Source of the DNA: Siphonodentalium dalli
Taxonomy: Eukaryota; Mollusca; Scaphopoda; Gadilida; Siphonodentaliidae
Direction of reading: 5' to 3'
Assembly (NCBI GenBank): GCA_032622095.1
Contig: CP136067.1
Coordinates: 195,202,052-195,266,051, forward strand
Length of the DNA stretch: 64,000 bases
The translations under genes were made by a program, and so were the position numbers. Below are positions 11,866 to 24,338 of this stretch, in pieces. The notes under the pieces were generated by a model. It ran no database searches and was not told the origin of the DNA. It saw only the letters and a program-made list of their open reading frames with translations. Each line of letters opens with the position of its first letter. The stretch's first letter is position 1.

Positions 11866-12903
11866 CACATTTAGTGCCATGTGACATGTTGCTATCGATG
11901 TCGCCATTTTGTTTCTAAGCATCATGTGAAGTGAAACGGTGTTCTGAAAAAAGTGCATGTGCTCCAACATACTATTTGTTGCAGAACACCAGTTTTTCCA
12001 ACTTCCGATTGAACATGTATAGATGGCGATGACTCCGATGAGTCACTCGATGGGCACTAAATGTGAAAATAGTTAACTCCCGTTAATTTGGTTTCCTAAT
12101 TCAAATTGGAATTCCCCAACAAGTGTTGTCACGAATGTAAACACATAGTATGTCCACTTGTAACCAGCATGGTGCCATATCACAAGTCAATTTTCTTGGA
12201 TAAAACATGATTACCGATTCGTAAATAATTAGAATGCATATATCCGCACTTCAACTATCACAACATACATGTAGTATGTTGAACGTACTGTTTTCTTGTT
12301 GATGGCGATAACTTTCATCTACTTCTATTACAAAATTAATTGGTTGCCACTGATGGCACATGAAGCCATGACCTGGCATGACCTTTCATAATGGTGTGCG
12401 CGCATGTCTGTACTATTTCTGTAAGAGGTGGTTAAAAATAACAGATTTCAAAAATTGAAATCCATTAATTCAGAGCTTTGATTGATGGGTTCCTTAACTC
12501 AATTCAAATATTTTTACCCCCAAAGCCGAGGAAATAAAAACTTAGGGGTGTTAAATCAGATTATGTATCTTTAAACGAATCAATCTCAAGTGATCAAAAT
12601 ATATAAGAAACTTAACGATTATTTCCAGTGCTATATCAACAAATTTGTTCGGAAATATTTTGCGTAGGTATGTTTTGAGATGCCTCTTACCAGATTACCC
12701 CGGTATGTATACATAATTGTGGGGTTCGAAAGAGCAATGTCCGTTTAATTCAAGAATCACACTTGTGTATATTCACTTTCATACAAATGATTTTATGCGC
12801 ATTATATTATTAAATATCATTTTTAGTTCATGATAGGCCGAGTCCCTCAATTAAACATGTTCAATCATGGCCTATACTGCCCATATTCCAAGTACTTAAA
12901 CAT
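11866..12903. other. Unassigned AT-rich DNA
   Basis: No exon, RNA gene or bounded repeat recognised. Sequence looks unique within the window. Confidence 0.5.
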
Positions 12904-13812
12904 CGATTAACCTCTGTGACTATAATTTCAGCTCACACAGGAACAATGAAAGCAGTTAAACCATCGATTAACCTCTGTGACTATAATTTCAGCTCACACA
13001 GGAACAATGAAAGCAGTTAAACCATCGATTAACCTCTGTGGACTATAATTTCAGCTCACACAGGAACAATGAAAGCAGTTAAACCATCGATTAACCTCTG
13101 TGACTATAATTTCAGCTCACACAGGAACAATGAAAGCAGTTAAACCATCGATTAACCTCTGTGACTATAATTTCAGCTCACACAGGAACAATGAAAGCAG
13201 TTAAACCATCGATTAACCTCTGTGGACTATAATTTCAGCTCACACAGGAACAATGAAAGCAGTTAAACCATCGATTAACCTCTGTGACTATAATTTCAGC
13301 TCACACAGGAACAATGAAAGCAGTTAAACCATCGATTAACCTCTGTGACTATAATTTCAGCTCACAATGACTACAGGAACAATGATTAACCTCTGTGACT
13401 ATAATTTCAGCTCACACAGGAACAATGAAAGCAAACGACTTTAAACCATCGATTAACCTCTGTGACTATAATTTCAGCTCACAATGACTACAGGAACAAT
13501 GAAAGCAGTTAAACCATCGATTAACCTCTGTGACTATAATTTCAGCTCACACAGGAACAATGAAAGCAGACGACTTTAAACCATCGATTAACCTCTGTGA
13601 CTATAATTTCAGCTCACACAGGAACAATGAAAGCAGTTAAACCATCGATTAACCTCTGTGACTATAATTTCAGCTCACACAGGAACAATGAAAGCAGTTA
13701 AACCATCGATTAACCTCTGTGACTATAATTTCAGCTCACAATGACTACAGGAACAATGATTAACCTCTGTGACTATAATTTCAGCTCACACAGGAACAAT
13801 GAAAGCAGTCGT
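12904..13812. repeat. Minisatellite of ~61-bp units
   Basis: About 15 head-to-tail units containing CGATTAACCTCTGTGACTAT and TTTCAGCTCACACAGGAACA. Copies are nearly identical. Variants insert a single G (TGTGGACTAT), AATGACT or ACGACTT, or drop the ATGAAAGCAGTTAAACCATC segment, so array members can be told apart. Confidence 0.95.
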
Positions 13813-13832
13813 GATAGTGGAGGCTCAGCATG

Positions 13833-14963
13833 TGCAGTTAGTGAGGTATAATAATTATTATGCCCCACGACCCCCGAGCAGTTAGTGAGGTATAATAATT
13901 ATTAGCTACTTATGGCTGCCTTATTATGCCCCCGACCCCCGAGCAGTTAGTGAGGTATAATAATTATTAGCTACTTATGGCTGCCTTATTATGCCCCCGA
14001 GCAGTTAGTGAGGTATAATAATTATTAGCTACTTATAGCTGCCTTATTATGCCCCCGACCCCCGAGCAGTTAGTGAGGTATAATAATTATTAGCTACTTA
14101 TGGCTGCCTTATTATGCCCCCGACCCCCGAGCAGTTAGTGAGGTATAATAATTATTAGCTACTTATGGCTGCCTTATTATGCCCCCGACCCCCGAGCAGT
14201 TAGTGAGGTATAATAATTATTAGCTACTTATGGCTGCCTTATTATGCCCCCGAGCAGTTAGTGAGGTATAATAATTATTAGCTACTTATGGCTGCCTTAT
14301 TATGCCCCCGAGCAGTTAGTGAGGTATAATAATTATTAGCTACTTATGGCTGCCTTATTATGCCCCCGACCCCCGAGCAGTTAGTGAGGTATAATAATTT
14401 TTAGCTATTAATGGCTGCCTTATTATGCCCCCGACCCCCGAGCAGTTAGTGAGGTATAATAATTATTAGCTACTTATGGCTGCCTTATTATGCCCCCGAG
14501 CAGTTAGTGAGGTATAATAATTATTAGCTACTTATGGCTGCCTTATTATGCCCCCGAGCAGTTAGTGAGGTATAATAATTATTAGCTACTTATGGCTGCC
14601 TTATTATGCCCCCGACCCCCGAGCAGTTAGTGAGGTATAATAATTATTAGCTACTTATGGCTGCCTTATTATGCCCCCGACCCCCGAGCAGTTAGTGAGG
14701 TATAATAATTATTAGCTACTTATGGCTGCCTTATTATGCCCCCGACCCCCGAGCAGTTAGTGAGGTATAATAATTATTAGCTACTTATGGCTGCCTTATT
14801 ATGCCCCCGAGCAGTTAGTGAGGTATAATAATTATTAGCTACTTATGGCTGCCTTATTATGCCCCCGAGCAGTTAGTGAGGTATAATAATTATTAGGTAC
14901 TTATGGCTGCCTTATTATACCCCCTACCCCCGAGCAGTTAGTGAGGTATAATAATTATTAGCT
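13833..14963. repeat. Minisatellite of ~60/67-bp units
   Basis: About 18 units containing GAGCAGTTAGTGAGGTATAA, TAATTATTAGCTACTTATGG and CTGCCTTATTATGCCCCCGA. Two length classes differ by the presence of an extra GACCCCC. The array stops at the left end of the foldback and resumes in the same orientation at 22154. Confidence 0.95.
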
Positions 14964-16739
14964 ATATTAGCTACTTATTAGTTCGGGAGCCTGCATATGT
15001 TCTATTTACACTTTTGCGTACAAAAGGTTTGACCCCCTAAAGTTGGTACCAATAATGGAACATTCTGAAAAACCGATTTCTTAAGTTGCGCATTCCTGGG
15101 GTTTAGGGGCTGCTGAACCCCAAAAAGTGCCAAAAATCACTTCTATTTACAGTTCCGCGTACATCGATGAATTTTGGTTTATTGATACTCCTAAGTGTAC
15201 TGATTAAGAAAACACAACTTAAGAAAGGGATTTTCCTGGGGTTTTCAGATAAGAAAGGGGGTCCCATGCTGAACCCCAAAACGTGATTTTTCACTTTTTA
15301 TTTACACTTTCGCGTACATCCATAATTTTTGGTCTCAAAGTACTTTGATATATACTAATTATAAAAACACAACTTAAGAAGCAACTTTTCCTGGGTTTTT
15401 AAGATAAGGGGATCATCGGGTCACCCCTCAAAACGTAAAAAAATCACTTTTATTTACATGATTGCATTCGTCCAACGTGTGTGTATGTGCGTACACCACT
15501 GGAACGTTGCACTATTACAACCAATACATCCCTAAATCGATACGATCAACTTAAGAAATATATATTCATGTCGTTTTCTGATGAGAACGAGACTTGTTAT
15601 ACAAATGTATATATTTTTGTGAAGCTAAGACATAATGAAACTTTTTTGGGCCAAAATTGAAACTCACCATCCAAGATGGCCGCCAAAATGGCCGCCGGAA
15701 GTTGAAAATATGACATTTTTTCACAAATATCTTCTAGATCAATTCATGCTGTTTGGAACTGGTTGAGTAATGTAACTTTATTTTGTGTTTTGTATATTAA
15801 CTGATCATTGGAGCAATTAAATATGCAATTATTGGGGTCCTAACCCCTTCCGATCCCTCAAAAAATTGATTGTACAGAATGCGGTATAAAATTTTACCCA
15901 AAAAAATCACAATTAGGATTCTAGTCATATTTGAACAAGAAATGAACAGAACTTTGTAATGTGAGTGAGGCATATCATTACCTATGCATATTCCAAATCA
16001 CTGGAACTAAAATTCGTACTTTGGGCTCAAAATGGCTGCCAATATGGCCGCCAAAATGTGGAAAATGGTAAATATTACCAGAGTGTCCTGCAATCGCTTA
16101 CAACTTGTGTTGATGTATAACATTGGCCATTCTGCATTCTTTGCATTGAATACTAACATGTCTGATGCACCATGGTTAATTGTTACTATTTTCACCACTG
16201 ACATCGTCACAAATATTGGACTTTTCTCTAAAAAAAACTTGACATAAATATTGGCAAAAATTCAGTTTTCAGGTTTGGACCATTTTTTTCGGGTAAAATA
16301 CAACTATCTTTGGATTTAAATGTGTTTATTGTTTTGGTATATCTTAAATGTGTCACACTACGGTTTTTATAGACCAAATCGCTCAAGATGGCTTCCAAAA
16401 TGGCAACCAAATTTGTAAAATGCTAATTTTTTACATATATCACGAACATTCTCTGCATTATATGAAAAGGTAGGAAATTGTGACTCACTTGGTTATTATA
16501 CGTGTTAGTTAATTAACTGACAACTACATGTTCTATTCCCAATTGTCCCAGTTCCGTATGGGGCATGACAAATTCATTTTAAAGTATGTAATTTTGCCGA
16601 GAACCTATTTTGGTGATTTTGGCCATATTTATTGAAAGGAAATGGGCCGAACTTTGAGACAGAACTGAGATGGACCATAATCTTTGGCTATTCTGGTCCA
16701 TTATGATAACAAAAATGTCTACAGGATACAGTGTGGATG

Positions 16740-19561
16740 CCAAGATCGTAGCCAGGGAGTTACTCTGTGATCATATGTGAGGTGAATAGGTATACAGGGA
16801 GTTATTGTATGTCATGACTGACGTGAGTAGGTATACAATGAGTGACTATATGGTTATAAGTGGGTTGTCCACGGTAAGATGCATCTAGGTATACAGGGAG
16901 AGGTCATGGTCGGGTGTGATGTGAATCGGTATGCATGGAGTGACTTAGTCCAAGTCTTCTTGTACTAAAACCAGCTAAGATATTGGGATGGCGATGCTGG
17001 CGTTTAGTCCAAGACCGCCCTATATGCTCGCTTATGACATGGCTTAAGCGTTAGTGACCCGCTCAAATAAAACCACAATTATATGAAATAAAATATCACA
17101 ATTGCGACAATAAACGGATATTTTCCGCAGAAGACATGCTATTTTATCTGAAACCCACATCAGTTGTGAATTTAAAACGGTAATTTAATGCGAAAAGAGA
17201 CATTTACCTCAATTTTTACAATTTTTTAAAAGTATGCGAACTCGGTTGACCTCGCGAACTGTGTTCGGCATTTTCCGTTGAAAATATTCCGTAGATTTTG
17301 GACAACAACGCAAATTACGATGAATTCTCCATTGTAATCGTAATTATGTGTGTCAATAAATAAAATAATAAATAGATTAATTAAACATTGGAGATATAAA
17401 TGTAATACACTAAATAAATGAACCTTAAGTTTGAAAAGTCCCACTAAAACATAAGAACTATATTTCGAAACTGTGTGATTCGGTTCTCCGATTATTTTAT
17501 CAACACAGATGTCAAAATGCACACCACACGCATGGCAAGTCAGACACAAGAGATCTAATTTGGTCCAATTTTGACAAGTTGCTTGCGATAATTGTCAACA
17601 AAACTACCGTTCTGATCCTCCATTATGTCATTAAGTTTTTAGTGCGGGAATTGTTCTGAAAGCACATAGAAAACTGGACTTTCGGGCGATCGGTTTTCGC
17701 CATTTTTGTTCGGAAAACCCGCGCTATATATAGAAACGGAAAGTAGAATTCCCAGAACAAACAGCGGATTATGCCGAACTTATTCGGACCACTTCGGCTT
17801 TCGGTTAAAACGTAAACAAACAGAGAAACAAATCGATGTTTGTGGCAATCAACCGGAATATTCTATTTGTAATTTAACATTAAAGTTAGATTATTATACA
17901 CCATTATGACCATTAGATGTAAGCCTTTCCGATGTATATAGCATCATGTATTGATTTGCTAGGTAAATCGAGTAAAATACACCACAAATTCCCGCCACAG
18001 ATCGTGGGCGTAACTCATGTGGTAGGATTGGTATGCAAGCGGGCTTGGACTAAACGCCAGCATCGCCATCCCAATATCTTAGCTGGTTTTAGTACAAGAA
18101 GACTTGGACTAGGAGTGACTGTATGGTGTATGATTGTGTATATCCAGTACGGGTGCATCCGGTGTGCCTGTATGGTCATTGGTGTGGTGTATGGATATAG
18201 CTACATGGTCATCTATGTGTTGATTATGTATATATGGAGTGACTGTAAGGTCATGGGTGGGATGTACATGTGTTGTCTGTATGATCATGGATGGGGTGTG
18301 TAGATAAGTAGGTAGGGAGTTTATGGTTACGGGTAATGTGTATAGGTATACATGGAATGACTGTACGGTCATAATTGAATATGAATACCTGGAGTTAGAT
18401 GGGTGGACATTATCGAGCGTGTGGGTACACAGGGGGTGTCCTTGTGGTAACGGGTGGGATGTATATTTATATATATCGTATTATCATTGATGGGTGTATA
18501 GGGCGTGTATGATTATACAGTGACTTGCTGAATTGTCATGTGTGAGGTGTATATGCCAGTATGGATTGTTTGAGTGGTCGTATGTGCGGGTTTTTTTGTA
18601 TATCTGGAAGGGCTGAATGAGGGTTACATGTATACCTGGAGTGAATCTATGGTCTAGGGTCGGCTGCATGTGTACATCGAGTGGTTATATGACTATGTGT
18701 GTCGAATAGGTATACAGGTAGTGACTGTGTTGTTAATGGTGAGATGAGTACATGTAGGTATACAAGTAGTGACTGTATGATCATAAATGTAATGGACATA
18801 TATACAGGGGGTGGCAGGCGTATTAGTATACATGTACCTGGTGTTCCTGTTTGGTGACTCGTGTCGCTATAGTCATGTGTAGGTTATACCAGTACACACA
18901 CGTGTTGCTTTACTGTCATGGGCGAGGGATATGTGTATATAGCGAGTGGCTATATGGCCATGTATGAGGTGCATATGCATACATGGAGTGACTATACTGA
19001 CATGGGTGGGGTGTATTAGTATATATTGAGTGGCTATTCGGCTATGGTGTGACAAATAGGGATACAGGGATTGACATGGCCACTGTTGGTGTGAATATGA
19101 ATACAAGGATTGACCATGATCGTGTATGAATGTTTTGAATAGGTACACACGGGGTGACTATATGGTCATAGGTCAGGTGAAGGAGTATACCAGGTAACAT
19201 GGGTGAGGGTATGTGTATGAAGCGAGTGGCTATATGGCCATTGGTGATGTGCATATGTATACCTGGAATGACTTTATAGTCATTGTTGTGGTGTGGATGT
19301 ATATATTGATTGTCCATTTGACCATGCGTTTGGAGAATAGGTATACAGGGGATGACCTTATGGCCAATGGTGAGATGAGTCGGTATACATGGAGTGACTA
19401 TATGGTTATGGGTCATGTTTAGGAGTATACCCGGTGTGCCTGCATTGTGACGCGTGGATGTATGGTCATCCGTGTTCATGGGTCAGGTGTACACGTGGGT
19501 AACTATATTGTTATGTCTGTGGTGTTTATGTATATATGTAATGACTGTGTGATAATGGGTA
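16740..19561. repeat. Left inner arm: GTATACATGGAGTGAC minisatellite
   Basis: Diverged units carrying GGTATACA(T/G)GG(A/G)GTGACTATATGGTCATGGGTG-like sequence, spaced roughly 60 bp. Interrupted by the hAT-like element at 16946-18111. Open frames in this stretch arise because the repeat is poor in stops; their His/Thr/Tyr-rich or Met/Val-rich peptides are not evidence of a gene. Confidence 0.8.
16946..18111. mobile_element. hAT-like element inside the foldback arm
   Basis: Inverted ends of about 70 bp starting TAGTCCAAGTCTTCTTGTAC and ending with its complement. They continue inward through CAGCTAAGATATTGGGATGG. It is flanked by GGAGTGACT at 16937-16945 and 18112-18120 (9 bp, or an 8-bp duplication plus a chance match). 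Internal sequence shows no transposase. It is present in the left arm only, so it entered after the foldback formed. Confidence 0.85.
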
Positions 19562-19636
19562 GCTATCGCTTTCCACGATACGACATAACCTCTCTATTGA
19601 TTAACATATCCTTGAGTTATTGTGGAAAGCGATAGC
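19562..19636. repeat. Hairpin at the centre of the foldback
   Basis: GCTATCGCTTTCCAC and its exact complement are separated by 45 bp. This is the symmetry point between the inverted minisatellite arms. Confidence 0.85.
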
Positions 19637-19639
19637 CAC

Positions 19640-20310
19640 ACAAGGGACACATGCACAACCCACCCATTACCCCAGTCACTCCATATGTACATAAACACCA
19701 CACAAATGACAACATAGTCACCCACTTTATACACGTACATGTACTAGTACACCTGATCATACAGCCATACTTGGTTATACCCGTACATACCACAAATGAG
19801 ATACAGCCACGAGTCACCATGCATGAACACCAGGTATACACCTACACCCGACCATATAGTCACTCTTTGTATACATATTCACTACATTCACGATCATACA
19901 GTCACTCATTGTATACATATTCACCTCACCATGGACCATACAGTCACTCATTGTATACATATTCACCTCACCATGGACCATACAGCCACTACATGTATAC
20001 ATATTCGACATACCCATGACCATGGAGTCAATCCAGGTATACATATGCACATCACCAATGGTGAGCCCTTCCAGATATACCAATATCCGCACATACGACC
20101 ATTCATAAGTTCCATACTTGCCATACTCATACACGCCATCCATGATAATAAATCTACTCCCCATACACCACCAATGATAACACATCCACAACATATATAA
20201 ATATACGTCGTCCCATCGTTACCAACAAGGCTCTCCCTATATACCCACACATCATTCATGACCATACAATAACTCCCTGTATACCTATTATCCTCATCTA
20301 TGATCATAAC
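19640..20310. repeat. Right inner arm: inverted minisatellite
   Basis: Reverse-complement relatives of the left inner arm, with recurring CATACAGTCACTCATTGTAT and TATTCACCTCACCATGGACC. Much shorter than the left inner arm, so the array length has changed on one side. Confidence 0.8.
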
Positions 20311-21510
20311 TCCCTGGCTACCATCGTGGCTTATCCAGTTGATAATATTTTATCATAATGGGCCAGAATACCCACATATAATGGTTCATCTCAGTTTAGT
20401 CTCAAAGTTCTGCCCATTTCCTTTCAATAATATGGTTCTCCGCAAAATTCCATACTGCAACTTTAAAATGAATTTGTCATGCCCCATACTAGTACGGAAC
20501 TGGGACAAACATAATAGAACGTAGTTGCCAGTTAATTACATTGTAACTAACACGTACAATAACCAAGTGAGTCACAATTTGCCACTTTTTTTCGGATAAC
20601 GCAGAGAATAATGTTCGGAATATCTTAACTTTTAGCTTTTTACAAATTTGGTTGCCATTTTGGAAGCCATCTTGAGCAATTTAGTCTATAAACACCGTAG
20701 TGTGACACATTTAAGATAGACCAAAACAATAAACACCTTTCAATCCAAAGATAGTTACATTTTACTTGAACGAATGGTCGAACCCTGAAAAGTGAATTCT
20801 TATGTCCAATATTTCTGGTAAATGTCAGTGGTGACAAACTGACAATAGTAAAAATGATCCATGGTGCATCAGACATGTTAGTATACAATGTATAGAAAAC
20901 AGATTAGCCAATTGTGTACATCAACCACAACTTGTAAGCGATTGCAGGACACTCTGGTGCAATATTTACCATTTTCCATATTTTAGCGGCCATTTTCGCA
21001 GCCATTTTGAGCCAAGGTAAGATTTATGGTTCCAGAGATTTGGAATATTCATAGGTAATGATATGCCTCACTTACATTACAATTTTCTTTTCATTTCTTG
21101 TTCAAATATGACTAGAATCCCAATTGTGATTTTTTGTAAAATTTTGTACTGCGTTCTGTAAAATCGAATTTTTGAGGGATCGGAAGGGGTTAGGACCCCA
21201 ATAATTGCATATTTAATTGCTCCAATGATCAGTTAATATAAAAAACACAAAATAAAGTTGCACTACTCAACCAGTTCCAAACAGCATGAATTGATCTAGA
21301 AGTTATTTGTGAAAAAATGTCATATTTTCAACTTCCGGCAGCCATTTTGGCGGCCATCTTGGATGGTGAGTTTCAATTTTGGCCCAAAAAAGTGTCATTA
21401 TGTCTTAGCTTCACGAAAATATATACATTTGAATACATTTGACTAGATTTTCCCGCTATAATTTTCATAAAACTGGCTCACTTATAGTTCTAGAAAATGG
21501 ATCGTGTTGT

Positions 21511-21532
21511 GGGGGGGGGGGGGGGGGGGGGG
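21511..21532. repeat. Run of 22 G
   Basis: An uninterrupted G tract ends a stretch of about 90 bp that the right arm of the foldback has and the left arm lacks. Confidence 0.9.
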
Positions 21533-22153
21533 TAACAAGTCTCGTTCTTATCAGAAAACGACATGAATATATATTTCTTAAGTTGATCGTATCGATTTAG
21601 GGATGTATTGGTTGTAATAGTGCAACGTTCCAGGGGTGTACGCACATACACACACGTTGGACGAATGCAATCATGTAATTAAAAGTGATTTTTTACGTTT
21701 TGAGGGGTGACCCGATGACCCCCTTCTTATCTTAAAACCCCAGAAAAAGTTGCTTCTTAAGTTGTGTTTTTATAATTAGTATATATCAAAGTACTTTGAG
21801 ACCAAAAATTATGGATGTACGCGAAAGTGTAAATAAAAAGTGAAAAATCACATTTTGGGGTTCAGCTTGGGACCCCCTTTCTTATCTGAAAACCCCAGGA
21901 AAATCTCTTTCTTAAGTTGTGTTTTCTTAATCAGTACACTTAGGAGTATCAACAAACCAAAATTCATCGATGTACGCGGAAGTGTAAATAGAAGTGATTT
22001 TTGGCACTTTTTGGGGTTCAGCAGCCCCTAAACCCCAGGAATGCGCAACTTAAGAAATCGGTTTTTCAGAATGTTCCATTATTGGTACCAACTTTAGGGG
22101 GTCAAACCTTTTGTACGCAAAAGTGTAAATAGAACATATGCGGGCTCCCGAAC

Positions 22154-22320
22154 TATATGGCTGCCTTATTATGACCCCGACCCCCGAGCAGTTAGTGAGG
22201 TATAATAATTATTAGCTACTTATGGCTGCCTTATTATGACCCCGACCCCCATGTGCAGTTAGTGAGGTATAATAATTATTAGCTACTTATGCAGGCCTTA
22301 TTATGCCCCCGACCCCCGAA
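22154..22320. repeat. Minisatellite continuation right of the foldback
   Basis: Two to three units of the 13833-14963 minisatellite in the same orientation, with ATGACCCC variants. This is the right flank of the foldback insertion. Confidence 0.9.
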
Positions 22321-22675
22321 GGTGGTTCAGGTATTTAGTCAAGGACCCTGTCACTCAGTCAGTCCATCTGTCCGTCTGTCTGTCTGTTCAAACATCTTTT
22401 ATGTTAACTCGGGTGTTAATTATCGGATTTCGTTGTCCTTTGGCATGGTGATAGCACAGCTTGGGAAAAGTGATTCCGACATACTACGCGTTTTGCCCAT
22501 TCATTTTTACCAGAGTTACTGCCCTTGTTTGACTTGGAGATTTGTGAATTAATGGTCACCATCTTGTACATTATTAGTACTCTTTGCTTGTCTAAATCCT
22601 TTGACACACCCTACAGGCCACATCCCTCATCTGATCGTCTGGTGCCAAACTTAATATGGATCTTCAGGATGCCCT
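22321..22675. repeat. Probable dispersed-repeat piece with (GTCT)n
   Basis: Contains CAGTCCATCTGTCCGTCTGT followed by sequence in the style of tandem-core repeats. No second copy in the window; no coding region. Confidence 0.35.
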
Positions 22676-22683
22676 CTACAGTA

Positions 22684-22771
22684 ATGCTCTAAGTAATCGA
22701 CTTAACCACAGAAAAATTACCCATAATTCTGCTGTGGTTAAGTGGTCAATTACTTTGGGCATTACTGTAGA
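22684..22771. mobile_element. Tiny palindromic MITE, TACAGTAATGC ends
   Basis: About 95 bp forming one near-complete hairpin: TACAGTAATGCTCTAAGTAA at the left, TTACTTTGGGCATTACTGTA at the right, with TTAACCACAG and CTGTGGTTAA inside. TA at each end fits a Tc1/mariner-type target. Same ends as the larger element at 58050-58420. Confidence 0.75.
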
Positions 22772-22882
22772 TGGGTGCCATAAAATCTTTCTGATTTTCT
22801 TTAAAGGTGTACATTACAGTAAATCTGGCCATTTATGGGACCATCTCCATACACTCTGTGCTCTATGGACGATGCAAAAATA

Positions 22883-23130
22883 ATGGTAATTATAATGAAA
22901 ATGAATATATGATTCCAGTCATCGATTAATTTTCATTATAACTACCATGTTGTTTGTATTGTTCATACAGTAAATGAGTATAGTTTGCACACATCCATGG
23001 CAGGCCTTAAAATCCATCAGATTTTTCGAGAATCAAAACATAGTGTTTCTACAGAGAATCTTTTTACGAGAATCTAAATGAGAATAATCATTCTGATTCT
23101 CATCTGATTTTAAGGCATGCATGGGTCAAA
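22883..23130. repeat. Two small palindromic repeats
   Basis: GGTAATTATAATGAAAATGA at about 22884 is inverted near 22930-22948. GGCCTTAAAATC at about 23004 is inverted as GATTTTAAGGC near 23107-23117. Both look like solo miniature foldbacks. Confidence 0.55.
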
Positions 23131-23224
23131 TTCATCCATTTGTTGCATATATTCTGTTAAGTATAAAAGGAGATGTGGATGTGTACAGTAACCCTTAAAA
23201 ATACTTTGCCACCAGTTATGGTTC

Positions 23225-23536
23225 TTAACCCTTTGGAGAGTATCTGTAACATCATATACATGACGTCATGAGTAAATTTAACGTCAATGTCATATCAATA
23301 ATTATTAACAAGTTCGGATCAAAAGGGTCCAATAATTCGTTTTAATTTATGTGCATTTTTTTTTAACGTGTGTTATCATAATCGATTGCACTTATACATT
23401 TGGGACATTATATTAATCAAAATAACTCCTATACAAATCATTTATAAATCAGATGATTTATTGAAGTTATGTCTATATAAAATAACACTTCCTGCGATAG
23501 ACGACATATATGTCGTTCTACTCGCCAAAGGGTTAA
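23225..23536. mobile_element. TTAA-flanked miniature element
   Basis: Begins TTAACCCTTTGGAGAGTA and ends TACTCGCCAAAGGGTTAA. A TTAA target is typical of piggyBac-like and Kolobok-like transposons. It is 312 bp, non-coding, and contains TATACATGACGTCATGA. Confidence 0.75.
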
Positions 23537-24011
23537 GAGTGTAAAATATTTCCATTCCTGTAGTGGTTACAAGTACATCTGTTGGTCTAATTTCCCCAGT
23601 AAAATAACCCCTCTGCTCGGTGTTTCTGCGGATAAATATGAAATCTTAATATGGCCTAGCGGCTGAAATGACGATAAACCTATCCAATGTCCTGTGAAAG
23701 CCTAGGATCAGACAACTTATTATGCGTAGACATATTTCTATGTTGTCTTGTATGTACAGACTCGGTTCGGAATAATAAAAGTTAATATTATGAAAATCTC
23801 TCGTTTTATTTACTGCTGACAAAATCTCGTTTTATTCAACACCAAAATTGAGTTATTCTTCGGAAATCATGTTTTCTGATTCAATAGTGTGTTTTCACTT
23901 CTAGATTGAGGGGATAATTTCTCTGCACTCTTATTAGACTTGCTCTAATTCCAGGTGTGGATTGTGCTTATTTTTTCTTCAATTTGTACTTGTGTCATTA
24001 AACTCATCGCC
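23537..24011. other. Unassigned sequence
   Basis: No gene or bounded repeat seen. Presumably intronic if the first TYW2 exon lies upstream. Confidence 0.4.
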
Positions 24012-24020
24012 TATCATTAC

Positions 24021-24311
24021 TTTGCAGGATACGGGAGCGATTGCTCTTGCACGCATATGCACTCGCAATTTTTAAGTCACAGGTGCTAAAACTTGCATTC
24101 GTCCCTCTTTCATGGTCATGTAATAGCTGATTCAATATTGAACTTTTTGAAAGTATATTTAGAACCTTTCCCAACCTTTCCCAAAATGTCATTTTTTTTA
24201 TAGAAAAACCAACTTATGATTATATTATGGTCGCAATTACTAGTACACCCGTCTTCTGAATTGCGAGAGCAAATATGTGCTCTCGCTGTGTTTTCCTCTT
24301 GGGAAGGACTG
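24021..24311. mobile_element. CAGTCCTTCCCA miniature element next to a TYW2 splice acceptor
   Basis: The right end TGGGAAGGACTG is intact. The left end is worn down to TTTGCAGGATACGGGAG. Flanked by TATCATTAC at 24012-24020 and 24312-24320. The right end lies 27 bp upstream of the acceptor AG at 24337-24338, so the element directly adjoins the polypyrimidine tract. Confidence 0.85.
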
Positions 24312-24338
24312 TATCATTACCCCTTCTTTATCTTACAG

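Larger units (their letters stand above)
14981..22153. mobile_element. Giant foldback element, ~1.8-kb outer arms
   Basis: The left end GTTCGGGAGCCTGCATATG is matched by its complement at the right end. Inversion can be followed inward across CTTAAGAAATCGGTTTTTCA, the GCGTACATC blocks, TTGATCGTATCGATT, the AAGATGGCCGCC region and GCCAAGATCGTAGCCAGGGA, covering about 14981-16790 and 20310-22153. Inside these arms lie diverged minisatellites that are also inverted relative to each other, meeting at a hairpin at 19562-19636. No transposase was found. Long inverted arms with tandem repeats recall foldback/TU-type elements of insects and sea urchins. It sits inside the 13833-14963 minisatellite, which continues on both sides. 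Confidence 0.88.

Noticed and set aside
12904-14963. Regular repeats considered as a CRISPR-like array
   Set aside because: Units are directly adjacent with no unique spacers, the context is eukaryotic and no cas genes exist.
18109-20307. Multiple overlapping His/Thr/Tyr-rich and Met/Val/Tyr-rich frames on both strands
   Set aside because: They all fall in the inverted minisatellite arms of the foldback, overlap each other on both strands and reflect repeat composition.
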